Assembly (NCBI RefSeq): GCF_019550795.1
Contig: NZ_CP080545.1
Coordinates: 3,630,001-3,694,000 of the forward strand
Direction of reading: 5' to 3'
Source: Paenibacillus sp. sptzw28
GTDB lineage: Bacteria > Bacillota > Bacilli > Paenibacillales > Paenibacillaceae
DNA: 64,000 bases
The position numbers were made by a program, and so were the translations under genes. Of this stretch, positions 15,969 through 26,458 are shown one piece after another. Under the pieces are notes generated by a model. The model did no database searches, was not told the origin of the DNA, and saw nothing but the letters and a program-made list of their open reading frames with translations. How positions within the stretch are numbered: position 1 is the stretch's first letter; the number at the start of each line of letters is the position of its first letter.

Positions 15969-17159
15969 TTAACAGGGCGTATTCGTTTGAAACCGCGTTC
16001 CGGGTGAAAAGAGATAAAATCCGGAGATGACCGCAAATATTGCCGCACAAACCCAAAACGGAAAGGAAGGCTGCAGCCTCTCTGCCAGCCAGCCGCCCAG
16101 CATCGGACCTATAATCACGCCTGAGCCTTCAATTGTGGAAATCATTCCCCACCCCGTCCCGACCGATTCTTTCGGGACATATTGTGCGATTAAAGAATTC
16201 CAAGCGGGAAGTAACATGGCATAAGACAGTCCCAGAATAACGGATAGCGTTTCCGTCTCAGCGAATGTTTTGGCAAACGTCAATCTGTATATGGCCAGCG
16301 CAAATACGCCGAATCCGCTGACGAGGAACCATTTTCCTCCCAGAGAATCGGTCAGCCTTCCCATTGGAATGAGCAGAAGTACGGCGCAGAGCCCTCCCGT
16401 AACCAATGCAATGGACAGCTCCGAATGACTGAGTCCGATATGCTGCGTGGCGAAGGGCGAAAGCAGCGGAACAAGAATTCCTCCTGCGGTTGTCTGCAGT
16501 ATCATTCCAGGCAGCAAAAAGCCCATACTGGAGAGACGGCTGAGCACCGCTCTTCCCTGTTCCTTAATGGTGAGTGTAAATACCGCAGCCTGCCTCTCCA
16601 GGCGCATCCGCGCCGCAAACAGCCACCCGATGGCAAATAGAACGATCATTACCGAGAAAGCAGCCGTATATCCGATGTCCATGAAGAAATTTATGATAAC
16701 AGGCCCGAGTCCAAGTCCCGACATCCAGAACACATAGAGAACACCCATTTGCGACGCCCGCTTTTCCTCCTGAACATGACTTAAGCAGATAAGCCAAATC
16801 GGAGATCCGCCGATCCCGAGAAGTGCGGCAGCCGTTATAAGCAGCCACTGGGTGTGGGCGTTAACCATAAGGCAGATGGCCGATAATGAGAGAAATAAAC
16901 CACAGTTTACAATAATCTTCGGTGAAACGCGGTCAAGCAAATAACCGACAAAACATTTGACAAAGCTGTCCGCCAGATAATGGACGGACACCGCCAAGCC
17001 TACAATCGATATCGATATATGCAGCCTGTCGATCGCATAGGAAGGCAGATAGGAAATCAGAAACGCGCCTCTGACAAATTCCACAAGAAACAGGATAAAT
17101 AAACTCCACAGAAATTCGGAAGACCGGCCGGTTTCGTTCCTGCCGCTATGAGTAATCAT
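15969..17159 (-). CDS. MFS transporter
   Basis: A 396-residue twelve-helix major facilitator protein. Visible family features include the loop 2-3 region DSFVKCFVGYLLDRVSPK and the mirrored PMGRLTDSLGG between helices 8 and 9. It overlaps the preceding glycosyltransferase gene by 14 bases, so the two are probably translated together. That coupling suggests a lipid or glycolipid-related substrate, as in LtaA-type lipid-linked disaccharide flippases next to diglucosyl-diacylglycerol synthases, but this is inference. Confidence 0.82.
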   Translation of the reverse strand: MITHSGRNETGRSSEFLWSLFILFLVEFVRGAFLISYLPSYAIDRLHISISIVGLAVSVHYLADSFVKCFVGYLLDRVSPKIIVNCGLFLSLSAICLMVNAHTQWLLITAAALLGIGGSPIWLICLSHVQEEKRASQMGVLYVFWMSGLGLGPVIINFFMDIGYTAAFSVMIVLFAIGWLFAARMRLERQAAVFTLTIKEQGRAVLSRLSSMGFLLPGMILQTTAGGILVPLLSPFATQHIGLSHSELSIALVTGGLCAVLLLIPMGRLTDSLGGKWFLVSGFGVFALAIYRLTFAKTFAETETLSVILGLSYAMLLPAWNSLIAQYVPKESVGTGWGMISTIEGSGVIIGPMLGGWLAERLQPSFPFWVCAAIFAVISGFYLFSPGTRFQTNTPC

Positions 17160-18321
17160 GTAAAACTTGCCTTCCCTGCTGCACCGGCTCCGCCTGCCTC
17201 ACTACAGCGTAATTGCTCAAATGTGTTAACACTTCTTCCACTATCGTATTCGCCGAGTGATTGCCGCTAACAGGCTGGGTTGCAGCGGAAAATTTATCGG
17301 TGGTCCCCTCCGGTTTCATAGTGCTCCTGATCGCCTGCTTCAGTTCCCCGGTATTGCTCACGATTTGCAAATTCCCTTTGCCTGCCCAGTATTCGGCATT
17401 CCCTTTCTCTTGGCCGGGCAAGGGGCGATAAACGATTACCGGCAGCTTCAGCACCATCGCCTCGGAGAGCGTAATGCCGCCGGCTTTCGTGATCATGCAG
17501 GACGACACCGACATCAACTCTTCGATGTGCTCGACAAAGCCGAACACAGTGACATTCTGCTTCCCTGCGAAGGCTTTCAGCATATCGGCATACAGCTTCT
17601 GGTTCCTGCCGCAAACCAGAAGCAGCTCGTGCTCATCGTTCAACAGACCATCAATGATTTTGCCGACATCTGACAAGACGCCGTAAGCGCCGGCCATGAC
17701 AAGAACATATTTCTTGCCCGCTTGAAGCCCGTATTTCCGGTACACGTGCTGCTCGTTGCATGGCGTGTTGAAAGCTCTTCTGACCGGAATTCCGCTGACG
17801 GTAATCCGGTCTTTGTCAACTCCTCTGTCAACCATCTTTTCTTTCAATTCATCGCTAGCGACAAAATAGCGGTCGGTTTCCGGATGAATCCAACGGCTGT
17901 GCGTAACATAGTCGGTAAGAACAGTGAAGCTCATCATTGGAATACCGGTTTTATAGCGCAATTCCGACAGAGCAAGGAAAGGGAACGTATGAATGACTGC
18001 ATCCGGCTTTTCTCTTGCAATAATTTCCTTCAATTTCTGAACGCCGATCATATGGATCCATCTTCCCAATCGTGCATTCGGCCTGAATTTGTCAGTAATG
18101 GAATAAGTCCAGCCATAGAGCTCCGGCCAGTATACCGAGCTTTTGATATAAGCGAAACGCGAAATCGCATTCAAGACCGGGTGCGCCTCGGCAAACAAAT
18201 CGACAAGCTTGACCCCCTGAATCCCTTTGTCCAGAAAATGCTGCCGCAGCGCCTCGGACACCTGATAATGCCCGTCGCCGAATTTGGCGTACAAAATAAG
18301 AATGTTAAGGTTTCTATTCAT
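17146..18321 (-). CDS. MGDG-synthase-type glycosyltransferase (UgtP-like), first copy
   Basis: A 391-residue GT28-family enzyme. The N-terminal half starts ILILYAKFGDGHYQVSEAL, as in diacylglycerol glucosyltransferases. The C-terminal nucleotide-sugar site has TKAGGITLSEAM and VYRPLPGQEKGNAEYW. It probably adds sugar to diacylglycerol at the inner membrane face to make glycolipid or the lipoteichoic acid anchor. It is followed by an overlapping MFS gene and preceded by a YuiD-type gene. A paralogue lies at 22352-23500. Confidence 0.85.
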   Translation of the reverse strand: MNRNLNILILYAKFGDGHYQVSEALRQHFLDKGIQGVKLVDLFAEAHPVLNAISRFAYIKSSVYWPELYGWTYSITDKFRPNARLGRWIHMIGVQKLKEIIAREKPDAVIHTFPFLALSELRYKTGIPMMSFTVLTDYVTHSRWIHPETDRYFVASDELKEKMVDRGVDKDRITVSGIPVRRAFNTPCNEQHVYRKYGLQAGKKYVLVMAGAYGVLSDVGKIIDGLLNDEHELLLVCGRNQKLYADMLKAFAGKQNVTVFGFVEHIEELMSVSSCMITKAGGITLSEAMVLKLPVIVYRPLPGQEKGNAEYWAGKGNLQIVSNTGELKQAIRSTMKPEGTTDKFSAATQPVSGNHSANTIVEEVLTHLSNYAVVRQAEPVQQGRQVLHDYS

Positions 18322-18375
18322 AAATGATTCCCTGCCTCTCCATGCCTGGCATCAGCGAGCTTGCAAAGCGTGCTA

Positions 18376-18864
18376 TTAAGCGAAAAATACGAATTTAAGC
18401 AGAATACTGATGATAATCCCGAATACCGCACCGGCGAATACCTCGATCGGGCGGTGTCCGAGCAGCTCCTTAAGCTCCATTCGATTCGGTTCCTGCTGAC
18501 TCATGGAAGGAATGGTTTTGGCCAGCCGGTTCAAGAAGGATGCGTGCATGCCGGCATGCCTCCGGATCCCTGCCGCATCATACATAGTAATTGCGCTTAC
18601 AACCACGGAAATGGCGAATAAAGAAGACGCCAGTCCCTCCGATATTCCGATCGCCGTGGTCAGCGAAGAAACAGCGGCGGAGTGAGAGCTCGGCATGCCT
18701 CCGGTACTAAATCCCAATCTGATATTCAATGATTTGCTCGTAATGAGATAGAGCGGAACTTTAACGAATTGGGCTAATATGATCGACGATAGAGCCGCTA
18801 TCAAAGGGAAATTGTTGAAAATAGACAAAGCGGATCTGTCTCCTTTTCGGGTAAATTTGATCAT
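18376..18864 (-). CDS. divergent PAP2 family protein (YuiD/DUF212)
   Basis: A 162-residue membrane protein. It carries GGMPSSHSAAVSSL, the hallmark of the family and reminiscent of the PAP2 motif PSGH, and ITMYDAAGIRRHAGMHA further on. The family is thought to be a phosphatase-like membrane protein but its substrate has not been settled. It sits between a two-component system and a lipid glycosyltransferase, consistent with a role in membrane lipids. Confidence 0.88.
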   Translation of the reverse strand: MIKFTRKGDRSALSIFNNFPLIAALSSIILAQFVKVPLYLITSKSLNIRLGFSTGGMPSSHSAAVSSLTTAIGISEGLASSLFAISVVVSAITMYDAAGIRRHAGMHASFLNRLAKTIPSMSQQEPNRMELKELLGHRPIEVFAGAVFGIIISILLKFVFFA

Positions 18865-18919
18865 GCATTAACTATACACATCAATGATGAAGCGATCGTG
18901 AAGCTATTATTAATTATTT

Positions 18920-19606
18920 CTAAACCCGCAAACGATATCCCGCCCCCCATACCGTTTCAATATACTGCGGGTCGGCTGAGTTCGCTTCGATCTTCTCTCT
19001 GAGCTTTCGGATATGAACAGTCACCGTTTGTGTATCGCCCAGCGCATCGATCCCCCATATTCTTTCGAATATCTGATCTTTGCTGAACACCCTGTTCGGG
19101 TGAATCGCCAGAAAATACAGCAGCTCAAATTCTTTGGTCGTCAATACGATTTCCCGGTCATCCATATACACTCTTCGGGTATCGTAATCGATCAGCAGTC
19201 CTCGAATTTGAACGACATTACGCTGCTCTTTACTCCCGATAAGCCGCTCGTACCGGGCCAAATGGGCTTTTACTCTGGCCACCAGCTCCCCCGGCTTAAA
19301 GGGCTTCGTTATATAATCGTCGGCCCCCAAGCCCAATCCGCGGATGACATCGATGTCTTCCCTTCTTGCCGTAACCATAAGGATTGGAATATTATGCTTC
19401 TCCCGGATTTGCCGGCAAATTTCGAAGCCGTTAATGACCGGCAGCATCAGATCCAGTATAACCAAATCGTATTTTCCCGTCAGCCCCTTCTCCAGGCCGA
19501 TTTCACCATTGGCCGCAAGCTCCGCGCGATATCCGTTGATTTCCAGGTAGTCTCTCTGCAATTCGGCAATGCTTTGCTCATCTTCAATAATCAATATCGT
19601 TTTCAT
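18920..19606 (-). CDS. OmpR-family response regulator
   Basis: A 228-residue regulator: receiver domain (acidic pair IEDE at 8-11, phospho-Asp in VILDLMLPV, Lys in YITKPFKPG) followed by a winged-helix domain ending ETVWGAGYRLRV. It follows its kinase gene with a 12-base gap; kinase before regulator is the less usual order. Likely targets are the adjacent YuiD, glycosyltransferase and MFS genes, by position only. Confidence 0.92.
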   Translation of the reverse strand: MKTILIIEDEQSIAELQRDYLEINGYRAELAANGEIGLEKGLTGKYDLVILDLMLPVINGFEICRQIREKHNIPILMVTARREDIDVIRGLGLGADDYITKPFKPGELVARVKAHLARYERLIGSKEQRNVVQIRGLLIDYDTRRVYMDDREIVLTTKEFELLYFLAIHPNRVFSKDQIFERIWGIDALGDTQTVTVHIRKLREKIEANSADPQYIETVWGAGYRLRV

Positions 19607-19618
19607 AGGTCTCCATCC

Positions 19619-21079
19619 TTACCTAAGGATCGGAAAGGCAAGCTTGATCGTGGTGCCCTCCCCTTTGCTGCTTTCGGCAACGATCTCACCGCCATGGCCT
19701 TCCATAATCTGCCTTGCTATCGCCAGACCGAGCCCGCTGCCGCCTGTCCGGACATTTCTCGATTCCTCCGCACGGTAAAACCGCTCAAAGATATGCGGAA
19801 GCGCAGCGGATTCGATGCCTTGCCCGTTATCGACAATTTGAATTCGGATCGCTTCTCCCTCAGCAAATGCAAGCAGACCTATCCGTTTGTTCTCCTTGTC
19901 CATGTATTTCACGCTGTTCTCGATTATATTGGTCAGAACACGCTTGAATTTATCCCTGTCTATCAGTACTTCCACCTCTTGCTCCAAACGAATGTCGGAG
20001 TCGAAGCTTACTCCTTTCTTCTCAAGCTCGAACTGCTGTTCATCCGCCCAATCCGCCAGGAAACCTTGCATCTTCACCGGTTCGAAAGAAAACGGCAGTC
20101 TTTTTAAATCGAGCTTGGAATAGAGAAACAGTTCATCGATGAGCTGATCCATTTCTTCCGCCTTCGTTGAAATGGTTTTCATATATTTTCTCGTTTTTTC
20201 CGGCGAATCTGCAACCCCATCCATAATTCCGTCAACATATCCTTTAATGGCCGTTAAAGGCGTTTTCAAATCATGCGATATATTGGATATCAATTCTTTT
20301 CTGTTCTGTTCGTACTGCAGCTGCAGCTTGATCGACTGCTGGAGCTGATACCTCATCTCCTCGAAGGCTATGCCAAGCTGGCCGATTTCATCTTTGCCTT
20401 TCAGGTCGACCTTGAAGTCCAGATTGCCTTCTTTGATTTGCTTGGCTCCCTTTTTAAGCACCTGCAGGGGACGAATGATATGCTTGGACATGAAATAGGT
20501 CAGCAGCAGATGCGTGAGCATCAGGATAACAACAAGCGACAGAAACAAAGTCGGGAAAAATTTGCGTGCGTAATACGTTACCGGGTCCACCTTCGTTACA
20601 ATAAAAAAACTGCTTGATTGTCCATCTCTCGCCTCGTAGTCAAATTGTGTGATTACATAAAGCTCGTTGCCGTAGCGCACAGCCGCACCCTGTTTCCGGT
20701 AGCCGTCATGCTCAAAAGGCGGTAAATTCGAAGTAATCTCCGGCTGCTGACGCAAAGTGTCCGTCACGTACACGAGCTTGCCGTTCATTCGAACCGCAAG
20801 GGTCGAATCCTTTGACTTGACCTCCTCGCTAAGGTCGTTCAAATAGCTCGGATTTGTTAATAATGACGGGTTATGGCTGACCGTGCGCTTTATTTCATTC
20901 GTCAGATGGAAAAAATCTTCATGAGTGAAAGATTCTTCTGTCGACTCGTACGTGTTCTTGATATTCTGCAAATCGCCGTGAAATACGATGACGAGAAGCA
21001 GCGAGATCATCACAATCATGATCAGCGGTACAACAAGCATTGCTGCGTAAGAAAGAAGCAATTTCAAACGAATGGACAT
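19619..21079 (-). CDS. HAMP-containing sensor histidine kinase
   Basis: A 486-residue membrane kinase. TM1 is near residues 8-32, then an extracellular domain of about 150 residues and TM2 near 180-200. A HAMP domain follows (RPLQVLKKGAKQIKEGN). The phosphoacceptor His is in NISHDLKTPLTAIKGY, the N box in NIIENSVKYMD and the G box in VDNGQGIE. It heads an operon with the regulator at 18920-19606. Signal unknown; the genes around suggest cell envelope stress. Confidence 0.92.
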   Translation of the reverse strand: MSIRLKLLLSYAAMLVVPLIMIVMISLLLVIVFHGDLQNIKNTYESTEESFTHEDFFHLTNEIKRTVSHNPSLLTNPSYLNDLSEEVKSKDSTLAVRMNGKLVYVTDTLRQQPEITSNLPPFEHDGYRKQGAAVRYGNELYVITQFDYEARDGQSSSFFIVTKVDPVTYYARKFFPTLFLSLVVILMLTHLLLTYFMSKHIIRPLQVLKKGAKQIKEGNLDFKVDLKGKDEIGQLGIAFEEMRYQLQQSIKLQLQYEQNRKELISNISHDLKTPLTAIKGYVDGIMDGVADSPEKTRKYMKTISTKAEEMDQLIDELFLYSKLDLKRLPFSFEPVKMQGFLADWADEQQFELEKKGVSFDSDIRLEQEVEVLIDRDKFKRVLTNIIENSVKYMDKENKRIGLLAFAEGEAIRIQIVDNGQGIESAALPHIFERFYRAEESRNVRTGGSGLGLAIARQIMEGHGGEIVAESSKGEGTTIKLAFPILR

Positions 21080-21287
21080 AAGTGCGGGAATCTCCTTATT
21101 GAAACTTCTCTTCGTTCAAACATAAGATACCCTTGCGAAAAAAACAAGTCATGCGATTATCACCGGTCCTGTCACTTCCTCCACGGCACCAATTTCTTAT
21201 TCCCTTCTTTATCGTAATGCAATAGAATAAACTCCCCATAAATCATCTATTAAATAATTCTTAACAATTGGCGCCGAACCCGTCGAC

Positions 21288-22187
21288 TCATGCTTTGGGC
21301 CGGTTCCACACACCGGTTATCGGCGAGGATGAGCCGGTTTCTCCCACATGGTCAAGATGGTACAAATCCTCTATCGTTCGCAGTACGTTCAGGTGGTTTA
21401 TTTTTTCATGGTCCACGCCTGCTTTGATCATAGGCCCGGCGAAAATCGTCGGAATATGATTGCTCTTCGAAAAGTCATCCTCGTCCCAAGTCAGAATAAA
21501 GAGACTGTTATGCTGCTTTGCCCACTTGATGTAGGATTCCATATGATTTTTCAACCATTGATCCGCCTCTTTGACGGTCCCGTCATGCATGTCATGCGAC
21601 ATATTCGGAATGACAATAGAAACCGTAGGCAGCTTCCGGTAATCGGATGGAAATTTCGTCAACGGCATATTCGCCGATTTAGGAACGTTTGTAAAATCGG
21701 ACCAGGGATTATGCTTTCTCCCGTAGCCTTTCATACTGCATACGGCAGAACCGACAGACGGCAAATCCTCCGAATAGCCGCCGAACGAATGCCCTGATTT
21801 AATCAATTCCGCGCCTAAATTCGGTTTATTGAACGAATGGCGGCAGGAATCGTCCTTTACGCCTTGCGTGGAGCCGGAGAACAATGCCAGATAATTCGGC
21901 TCGCTGGGATGCCGGACACCGTATGAGTTCGAGAATACAGCCCCTTGCTTCGCCAGCTCGTTTATAAACGGTGCATTCGGGCTGCCGATGATGTCCTTAT
22001 ACGAATGATTCTCTTCGATGACGATTACAATATGGTCGGGTGAATCCGGAATTAGTTTCCCTGCCGCAACCGAACCCGGACGGGCTGGAACGCCTGCGCG
22101 GCTATCGGGAGTTTGTCCTGCAGCAATGCCGCTCATAATGGATAATAATACGATTACGATTAACGATGCCCAAGCAATTCTTTTCAT
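21288..22187 (-). CDS. secreted phosphoesterase family protein (acid phosphatase/phospholipase C-like)
   Basis: A 299-residue exported protein with a signal peptide (MKRIAWASLIVIVLLSIMSG then AAGQ). It belongs to the alkaline-phosphatase-superfamily phosphoesterases (PF04185 type): IVIEENHSYKDIIG supplies metal ligands, HPSEPNYLALFSG the region near the nucleophile, DMHDGTV and LTWDEDDF further metal ligands. It could dephosphorylate or cleave phosphate esters or phospholipids outside the cell. It stands alone between the kinase gene and the second glycosyltransferase. Confidence 0.85.
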   Translation of the reverse strand: MKRIAWASLIVIVLLSIMSGIAAGQTPDSRAGVPARPGSVAAGKLIPDSPDHIVIVIEENHSYKDIIGSPNAPFINELAKQGAVFSNSYGVRHPSEPNYLALFSGSTQGVKDDSCRHSFNKPNLGAELIKSGHSFGGYSEDLPSVGSAVCSMKGYGRKHNPWSDFTNVPKSANMPLTKFPSDYRKLPTVSIVIPNMSHDMHDGTVKEADQWLKNHMESYIKWAKQHNSLFILTWDEDDFSKSNHIPTIFAGPMIKAGVDHEKINHLNVLRTIEDLYHLDHVGETGSSSPITGVWNRPKA

Positions 22188-22270
22188 TGTACAGTCTCCT
22201 GATCATGGTTTATTCAAGCATCACTATCGTATAGGATACAGATTAAAATATAATGTGAAAGCCGAAAAAG

Positions 22271-22313
22271 AAAAAAAGGCTCCGGTTCCTTGTTCATTCA
22301 AGGACCGGGGCCT
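22271..22313 (-). terminator. terminator after the second glycosyltransferase gene
   Basis: A long stem of about 14 pairs (GGCTCCGGTTCCTTG against CAAGGACCGGGGCC) with a T-run on the minus-strand side, 39 bases beyond the stop codon at 22352. T-rich sequence also follows on the plus strand, so it may work in both directions. Confidence 0.85.
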
Positions 22314-22351
22314 CAGCTTTTTTTGGTAGACTGAACCGCTTCTTTCATCTG

Positions 22352-23500
22352 CTAACACATTCCCGCCGTCACGTGCTGATAACGAAGCTGCCAAATCACG
22401 TCGGCCGCGTCGAACCCTGCTCGTCTTTTCGCGCTTTTACGAGATTTCTCCCGCATGGACTTAAGTATATTGGGCTGCAGGAAGCACTCCGAGATCTGGT
22501 TCACCAATTCCTGAAGCGTATCTGCATGAAGTGCTGTCCCCGATTTCAGTAAGTATTTTACATTATCTTCTTCCTGTCCGGGCAGCGGCTTATAAACAAT
22601 CATGGGCAGCTCCATCGTCATCGCTTCCGAGATCGTCAGTCCTCCTGCTTTGGTAACCAATAAATCCGAAACCGCCATCAGCTCGTGCACATAGTCGGTG
22701 TAGCCGATGATCACTATTCGATGCTTGGAGTGCTTCAGCTTCGTATTCAACTGCTGCTTCAGCTTTTCATTGCGACCGCAGACGATTACCAATTGAAACC
22801 TGACCGCTGCCTGCTCGAAAGCGTCTATTCTATCCAATCCCTCTCCAAAAAGGCCGAATCCGCCGCCCATAAGCAGTACGGTTGGAAGTGAGGGATCCAG
22901 ATTATGCTTCTTCTTCAGCAGCTCAGAATCGTGAAATTGACTGAATTCGAGCCGGACTGGGATTCCCGTAACCGATATCTGATTGCCGGGTATATGGTGA
23001 CGGAGCAATCCCTGCTTCACCTCATCAGAGCCGACGATATAAAGATCGGTAAGCGGGTAAACCCAATAGCTGTGAACCGTATAATCGGTAATGATCGTTG
23101 CCGTAGGGACACCCGTTAGACCATGGGTTTTAAGAAACGACATGACCCCGGCAGCGATAGGGAAAGTGGATATTACGATCGATGGACGCATCGTCTCAAG
23201 CACATTCAAGAGACGTCCAAGACCGAAATGATTCAGTTTTTTGAGAAATTGGGAAAACGGATTTACAGGCCTTGTTTTGCGATATAAATATCCGTAAACC
23301 GAAGGAAGCTTCTTGACGCTTTTCAGAAAAATATAACGGCTTATCGATTGAAAGTAAGGGTTGGTCAGCTCCATGACATCCAGAATGATCGGCTCTGCGC
23401 TCGGGTGGCTGATTTTGAGCGAATCTCTTATGGCGGCGGCGGACTTCAGATGACCCTCGCCATAATTTCCAGTAAGTATCAGGATCTTTTCATTCTGCAT
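22352..23500 (-). CDS. MGDG-synthase-type glycosyltransferase (UgtP-like), second copy
   Basis: A 382-residue paralogue of the enzyme at 17146-18321. It has the N-terminal GNYGEGHLKSAAAI and C-terminal TKAGGLTISEAM with PLPGQEEDNVKYL. Start at 23500, preceded by AAAGGGGAAACCG. It stands as a single-gene unit with its own terminator. One of the two copies may be processive and the other add only the first sugar; sequence alone does not decide. Confidence 0.85.
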   Translation of the reverse strand: MQNEKILILTGNYGEGHLKSAAAIRDSLKISHPSAEPIILDVMELTNPYFQSISRYIFLKSVKKLPSVYGYLYRKTRPVNPFSQFLKKLNHFGLGRLLNVLETMRPSIVISTFPIAAGVMSFLKTHGLTGVPTATIITDYTVHSYWVYPLTDLYIVGSDEVKQGLLRHHIPGNQISVTGIPVRLEFSQFHDSELLKKKHNLDPSLPTVLLMGGGFGLFGEGLDRIDAFEQAAVRFQLVIVCGRNEKLKQQLNTKLKHSKHRIVIIGYTDYVHELMAVSDLLVTKAGGLTISEAMTMELPMIVYKPLPGQEEDNVKYLLKSGTALHADTLQELVNQISECFLQPNILKSMREKSRKSAKRRAGFDAADVIWQLRYQHVTAGMC

Positions 23501-23636
23501 TTTGCAACGGTTTCCCCTTTCATCATTCTAAACTTTCATCATCGGTTGTCCCCTATTGCATTCTATTATCTCAAGTTCATTATAATTCATGTATATTAAA
23601 TTATGCTTAGAAAGAAGATCGCAGCAGGAATAAGCC

Positions 23637-23660
23637 CCGCGCCCTGCCGGACAGGCGCGG
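23637..23660 (-). terminator. GC-rich hairpin after rocA
   Basis: CCGCGCC and GGCGCGG form seven GC pairs around a ten-base loop, 29 bases beyond the rocA stop codon. There is no proper T-run, so it is a weak terminator candidate. Confidence 0.35.
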
Positions 23661-23688
23661 AACCGGCTAAATAACCAGCCTTTCTCAG

Positions 23689-25239
23689 CTACAGCTGCTC
23701 GGAGATCAGCTTCAGCTGCGTGAATTGGAGCAAATAATCCGGACCTCCGGCCTTGGAGTCCGTGCCCGACATGTTGAAGCCGCCGAATGGATGAACGCCG
23801 ACGATCGCACCTGTACATTTCCGGTTAATATATAAATTACCGACATGGAACCGGCTGCGTGCGGCTTCCAAATGGCTCGGATTCGTCGAGAATACCGCAC
23901 CGGTCAAGCCGTAATCTGTATTATTTGCAATATCGAGCGCCTCGTCAAACGATCCCGCCTTGCAGAATGCCAGAATGGGGCCGAATATTTCCTCCTGCAT
24001 AAGCACCGAATCCGGCCCCAGATCGGCGAAAATAGCCGGTTGAATGAAATAGCCCGGGGTATCCGCCTTTCCTCCACCAAGCATAAGCCGCCCTTCACTT
24101 GCCCCGGTTTCCATGTACCCGGATATTTTATTATAGGCACTCCGGTCGATGACCGGTCCCGTGTAATTGCCGAAATCAAGCACATCGCCCGCCGTAAGGT
24201 TCGCCGTAAGCTCTATGCAGCGCTCCAGGACGGCGTCATAGACCTTATGGTGCACGATTGCACGTGAACACGCCGAGCACTTCTGTCCGGAGTAACCGAA
24301 TGCGGACGATACGATCGCCCTGGCGGCTGCCTCCAGGTCCGCTTCGCCGTCGACTACAATCGCATCCTTACCGCCCAGCTCGCCGACAAAGCGTTTTAAC
24401 CAGATTTGTCCCGGAGCGGATTTGGCCGAAAGCTCGAATATCCGCTGCCCTACTTCTCGGGAGCCGGTAAACGAGATGAACCGTGTCAGCTTGTGGGTGA
24501 CAAGGAAATCGCCGATCTCGGAGCCGCTTCCCGGCAAGAACTGCGCAACTCCGGCCGGCATTCCCGCCTCCTCCATCAGTTCGATGAATTTAAAGGCGAC
24601 GACCGGCGTCGCGCTTGCCGGCTTCAATACGACAGTATTGCCTGCGACGACGGCGGCGGTCGTCATGCCTGCCATGATCGCGAGGGGGAAGTTCCACGGC
24701 GGAATGACGACACCGACGCCGAGCGGGATGTATTGAAGGTCGTTGTCCTCCCCGTTCATCCAGACGAGCTTACTCGAAGCAGTTTCACTCATTTCGATCA
24801 TTTGACGCCCATAATATTCCATAAAATCAATCGCTTCGGCAGTGTCTGCATCCGCCTCGGCGCGCGGCTTTCCTGCCTCAAGCATAAGCCAGGCGTTAAA
24901 TTCATGCTTCCGTCGTCGCAGTATAGCGGCAGCCTTGAACAGCAGCCTTGCCCGCTCACGGACAGGGGTCTGAGACCAGACTTGGAACGTTTCGCCGGCG
25001 CTTTGAATCGCTTGCTCGGCAAGCTGTGCATTTGCTTTGGACATTGTGCCGATAATTTGACTGCTGTTAGAAGGATTGATTGAGTTAAACGTATCTTCCG
25101 TCATTATTCGGCGCCCGCCGATAATAAGCGGGTATTCGCGTCCAAGCTCACCCTGTACGAGTCTTATGGAAGCGGCGAGTGCTTCATGATTCTCTGTATC
25201 TGAAAAATCGGTAAACGGTTCCGGCCGGTATGGCTTCAT
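23689..25239 (-). CDS. rocA: L-glutamate gamma-semialdehyde (1-pyrroline-5-carboxylate) dehydrogenase
   Basis: A 516-residue NAD-dependent enzyme of the RocA/PutA aldehyde dehydrogenase type. Motifs: [23 protein letters not shown], the Glu in [12 protein letters not shown] and the catalytic Cys in [13 protein letters not shown]. The C-terminus [21 protein letters not shown] is typical of P5C dehydrogenases. It converts glutamate semialdehyde to glutamate, directly after ornithine aminotransferase encoded 19 bases upstream. Start at 25239 with AAAGGTGG upstream; the frame stays open 19 codons further into rocD. Confidence 0.92.
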   Translation of the reverse strand: MKPYRPEPFTDFSDTENHEALAASIRLVQGELGREYPLIIGGRRIMTEDTFNSINPSNSSQIIGTMSKANAQLAEQAIQSAGETFQVWSQTPVRERARLLFKAAAILRRRKHEFNAWLMLEAGKPRAEADADTAEAIDFMEYYGRQMIEMSETASSKLVWMNGEDNDLQYIPLGVGVVIPPWNFPLAIMAGMTTAAVVAGNTVVLKPASATPVVAFKFIELMEEAGMPAGVAQFLPGSGSEIGDFLVTHKLTRFISFTGSREVGQRIFELSAKSAPGQIWLKRFVGELGGKDAIVVDGEADLEAAARAIVSSAFGYSGQKCSACSRAIVHHKVYDAVLERCIELTANLTAGDVLDFGNYTGPVIDRSAYNKISGYMETGASEGRLMLGGGKADTPGYFIQPAIFADLGPDSVLMQEEIFGPILAFCKAGSFDEALDIANNTDYGLTGAVFSTNPSHLEAARSRFHVGNLYINRKCTGAIVGVHPFGGFNMSGTDSKAGGPDYLLQFTQLKLISEQL

Positions 25240-25258
25240 GTTCGTTTCCACCTTTCTG

Positions 25259-26458
25259 CTACTGGAGTGATCTGAAAACGTCCTTAATACGTTCAACGGC
25301 CCATTTCATGTCGGCCTCCGAAATAATTAACGGCGGTGCGAGACGAATAACGTGGTCATGCGTTTCCTTGCATAAGAGCCCCGCTTCCTTCAATTTCTCG
25401 CAATAGCGGCGGGCGGGACCGCCTGTTTCAATGGCAATGAGCAGCCCTTTCCCCCGGATATCGATAATGTCCGGATGCTGAATCGTGCGCAGCATTGCCA
25501 GCATCCGGTCGCCAAGTTCAAGCGACCGTTCAGCCAGCCGCTCCTCCTCGGTTACCCGCAGTGCCGCAATGGCGACGGCGCTTGCCAGTGGATTCCCGCC
25601 GAAGGTAGATCCGTGGGAGCCGGGCTCGAATAGACCAAGTATGCTGCTGTCCGCCGCAACGGCGGAGACGGGGAAAACGCCTCCCCCCAGCGCCTTACCC
25701 ATTATATAAACGTCGGGGACGACTTTCTCCCAATCGCAGGCGAACCGTTTGCCGGTGCGGCCGAACCCGGTCTGGATTTCGTCAGCCATGAGCAGGACGT
25801 TATTCTCTTGGCACAGAGCTGCCGCTCGCCGCAGATATCCGCCCGGCGGAATGACAACGCCGGCCTCTCCCTGGATCGGCTCGACCAGGAACGCTGCCGT
25901 GCGCGGCGTTATCGCGCGTTCCAATGCTTCCGTATCGCCATACGGAATGATTGTAAACCCAGGAGTGAACGGACCGAAGTCTTCCCGGTACGAGGGCTCC
26001 GAAGAGAAAGAGGTAACCGTAATGGTCCGGCCGTGAAAATTTCCGGAACAGACGATGATTTCCGCCTGTCCGTCCGCAATGCCCTTCACCCGGTAGCCCC
26101 AGCGCCGAGCCGCTTTGACCGCTGTCTCTACGGCTTCAACGCCTGTGTTCATCGGCAGGATCATATTTTTGCCGGTCAGGGCGGTGAGCATTTCCAGCAG
26201 CTCGGCAAGCGGCTCGTTATAGAATGCCCTGGAGGTCAATGTTACAAGGTCGGCCTGACACTTCAATGCCTCAATAATGCGCGGGTGCCGGTGCCCCTGG
26301 TTCAAAGCGGAATAACCGCTTAACATATCCATGTAGCGGTTTCCGCCTTGGTCCTCGACCCAGACGCCTTCGGCCTTGGCGATAACAATCGGAAGCGGAT
26401 GATAATTATGTGCGCCGTAGCGCTCCGTCTTGGTCATAACATCGGTATTGTGGCTCAT
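25259..26458 (-). CDS. rocD: ornithine aminotransferase
   Basis: A class III PLP-dependent aminotransferase of 399 residues. It has [29 protein letters not shown], the Asp in [13 protein letters not shown] that pairs with the pyridine nitrogen, and the PLP Lys in [15 protein letters not shown]. It transfers the delta-amino group of ornithine to 2-oxoglutarate, giving glutamate semialdehyde for RocA. Start at 26458, preceded by GAGGGAAGAC. Unlike in Bacillus, no rocR-like regulator lies next to it. Confidence 0.92.
   Translation of the reverse strand: MSHNTDVMTKTERYGAHNYHPLPIVIAKAEGVWVEDQGGNRYMDMLSGYSALNQGHRHPRIIEALKCQADLVTLTSRAFYNEPLAELLEMLTALTGKNMILPMNTGVEAVETAVKAARRWGYRVKGIADGQAEIIVCSGNFHGRTITVTSFSSEPSYREDFGPFTPGFTIIPYGDTEALERAITPRTAAFLVEPIQGEAGVVIPPGGYLRRAAALCQENNVLLMADEIQTGFGRTGKRFACDWEKVVPDVYIMGKALGGGVFPVSAVAADSSILGLFEPGSHGSTFGGNPLASAVAIAALRVTEEERLAERSLELGDRMLAMLRTIQHPDIIDIRGKGLLIAIETGGPARRYCEKLKEAGLLCKETHDHVIRLAPPLIISEADMKWAVERIKDVFRSLQ

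Noticed and set aside
19013..20107. A 364-codon open frame on the plus strand across the regulator and kinase genes
   Set aside because: It lies antisense to two well-supported genes, has no ribosome site or recognisable domain, and its length is explained by codon bias on the opposite strand.
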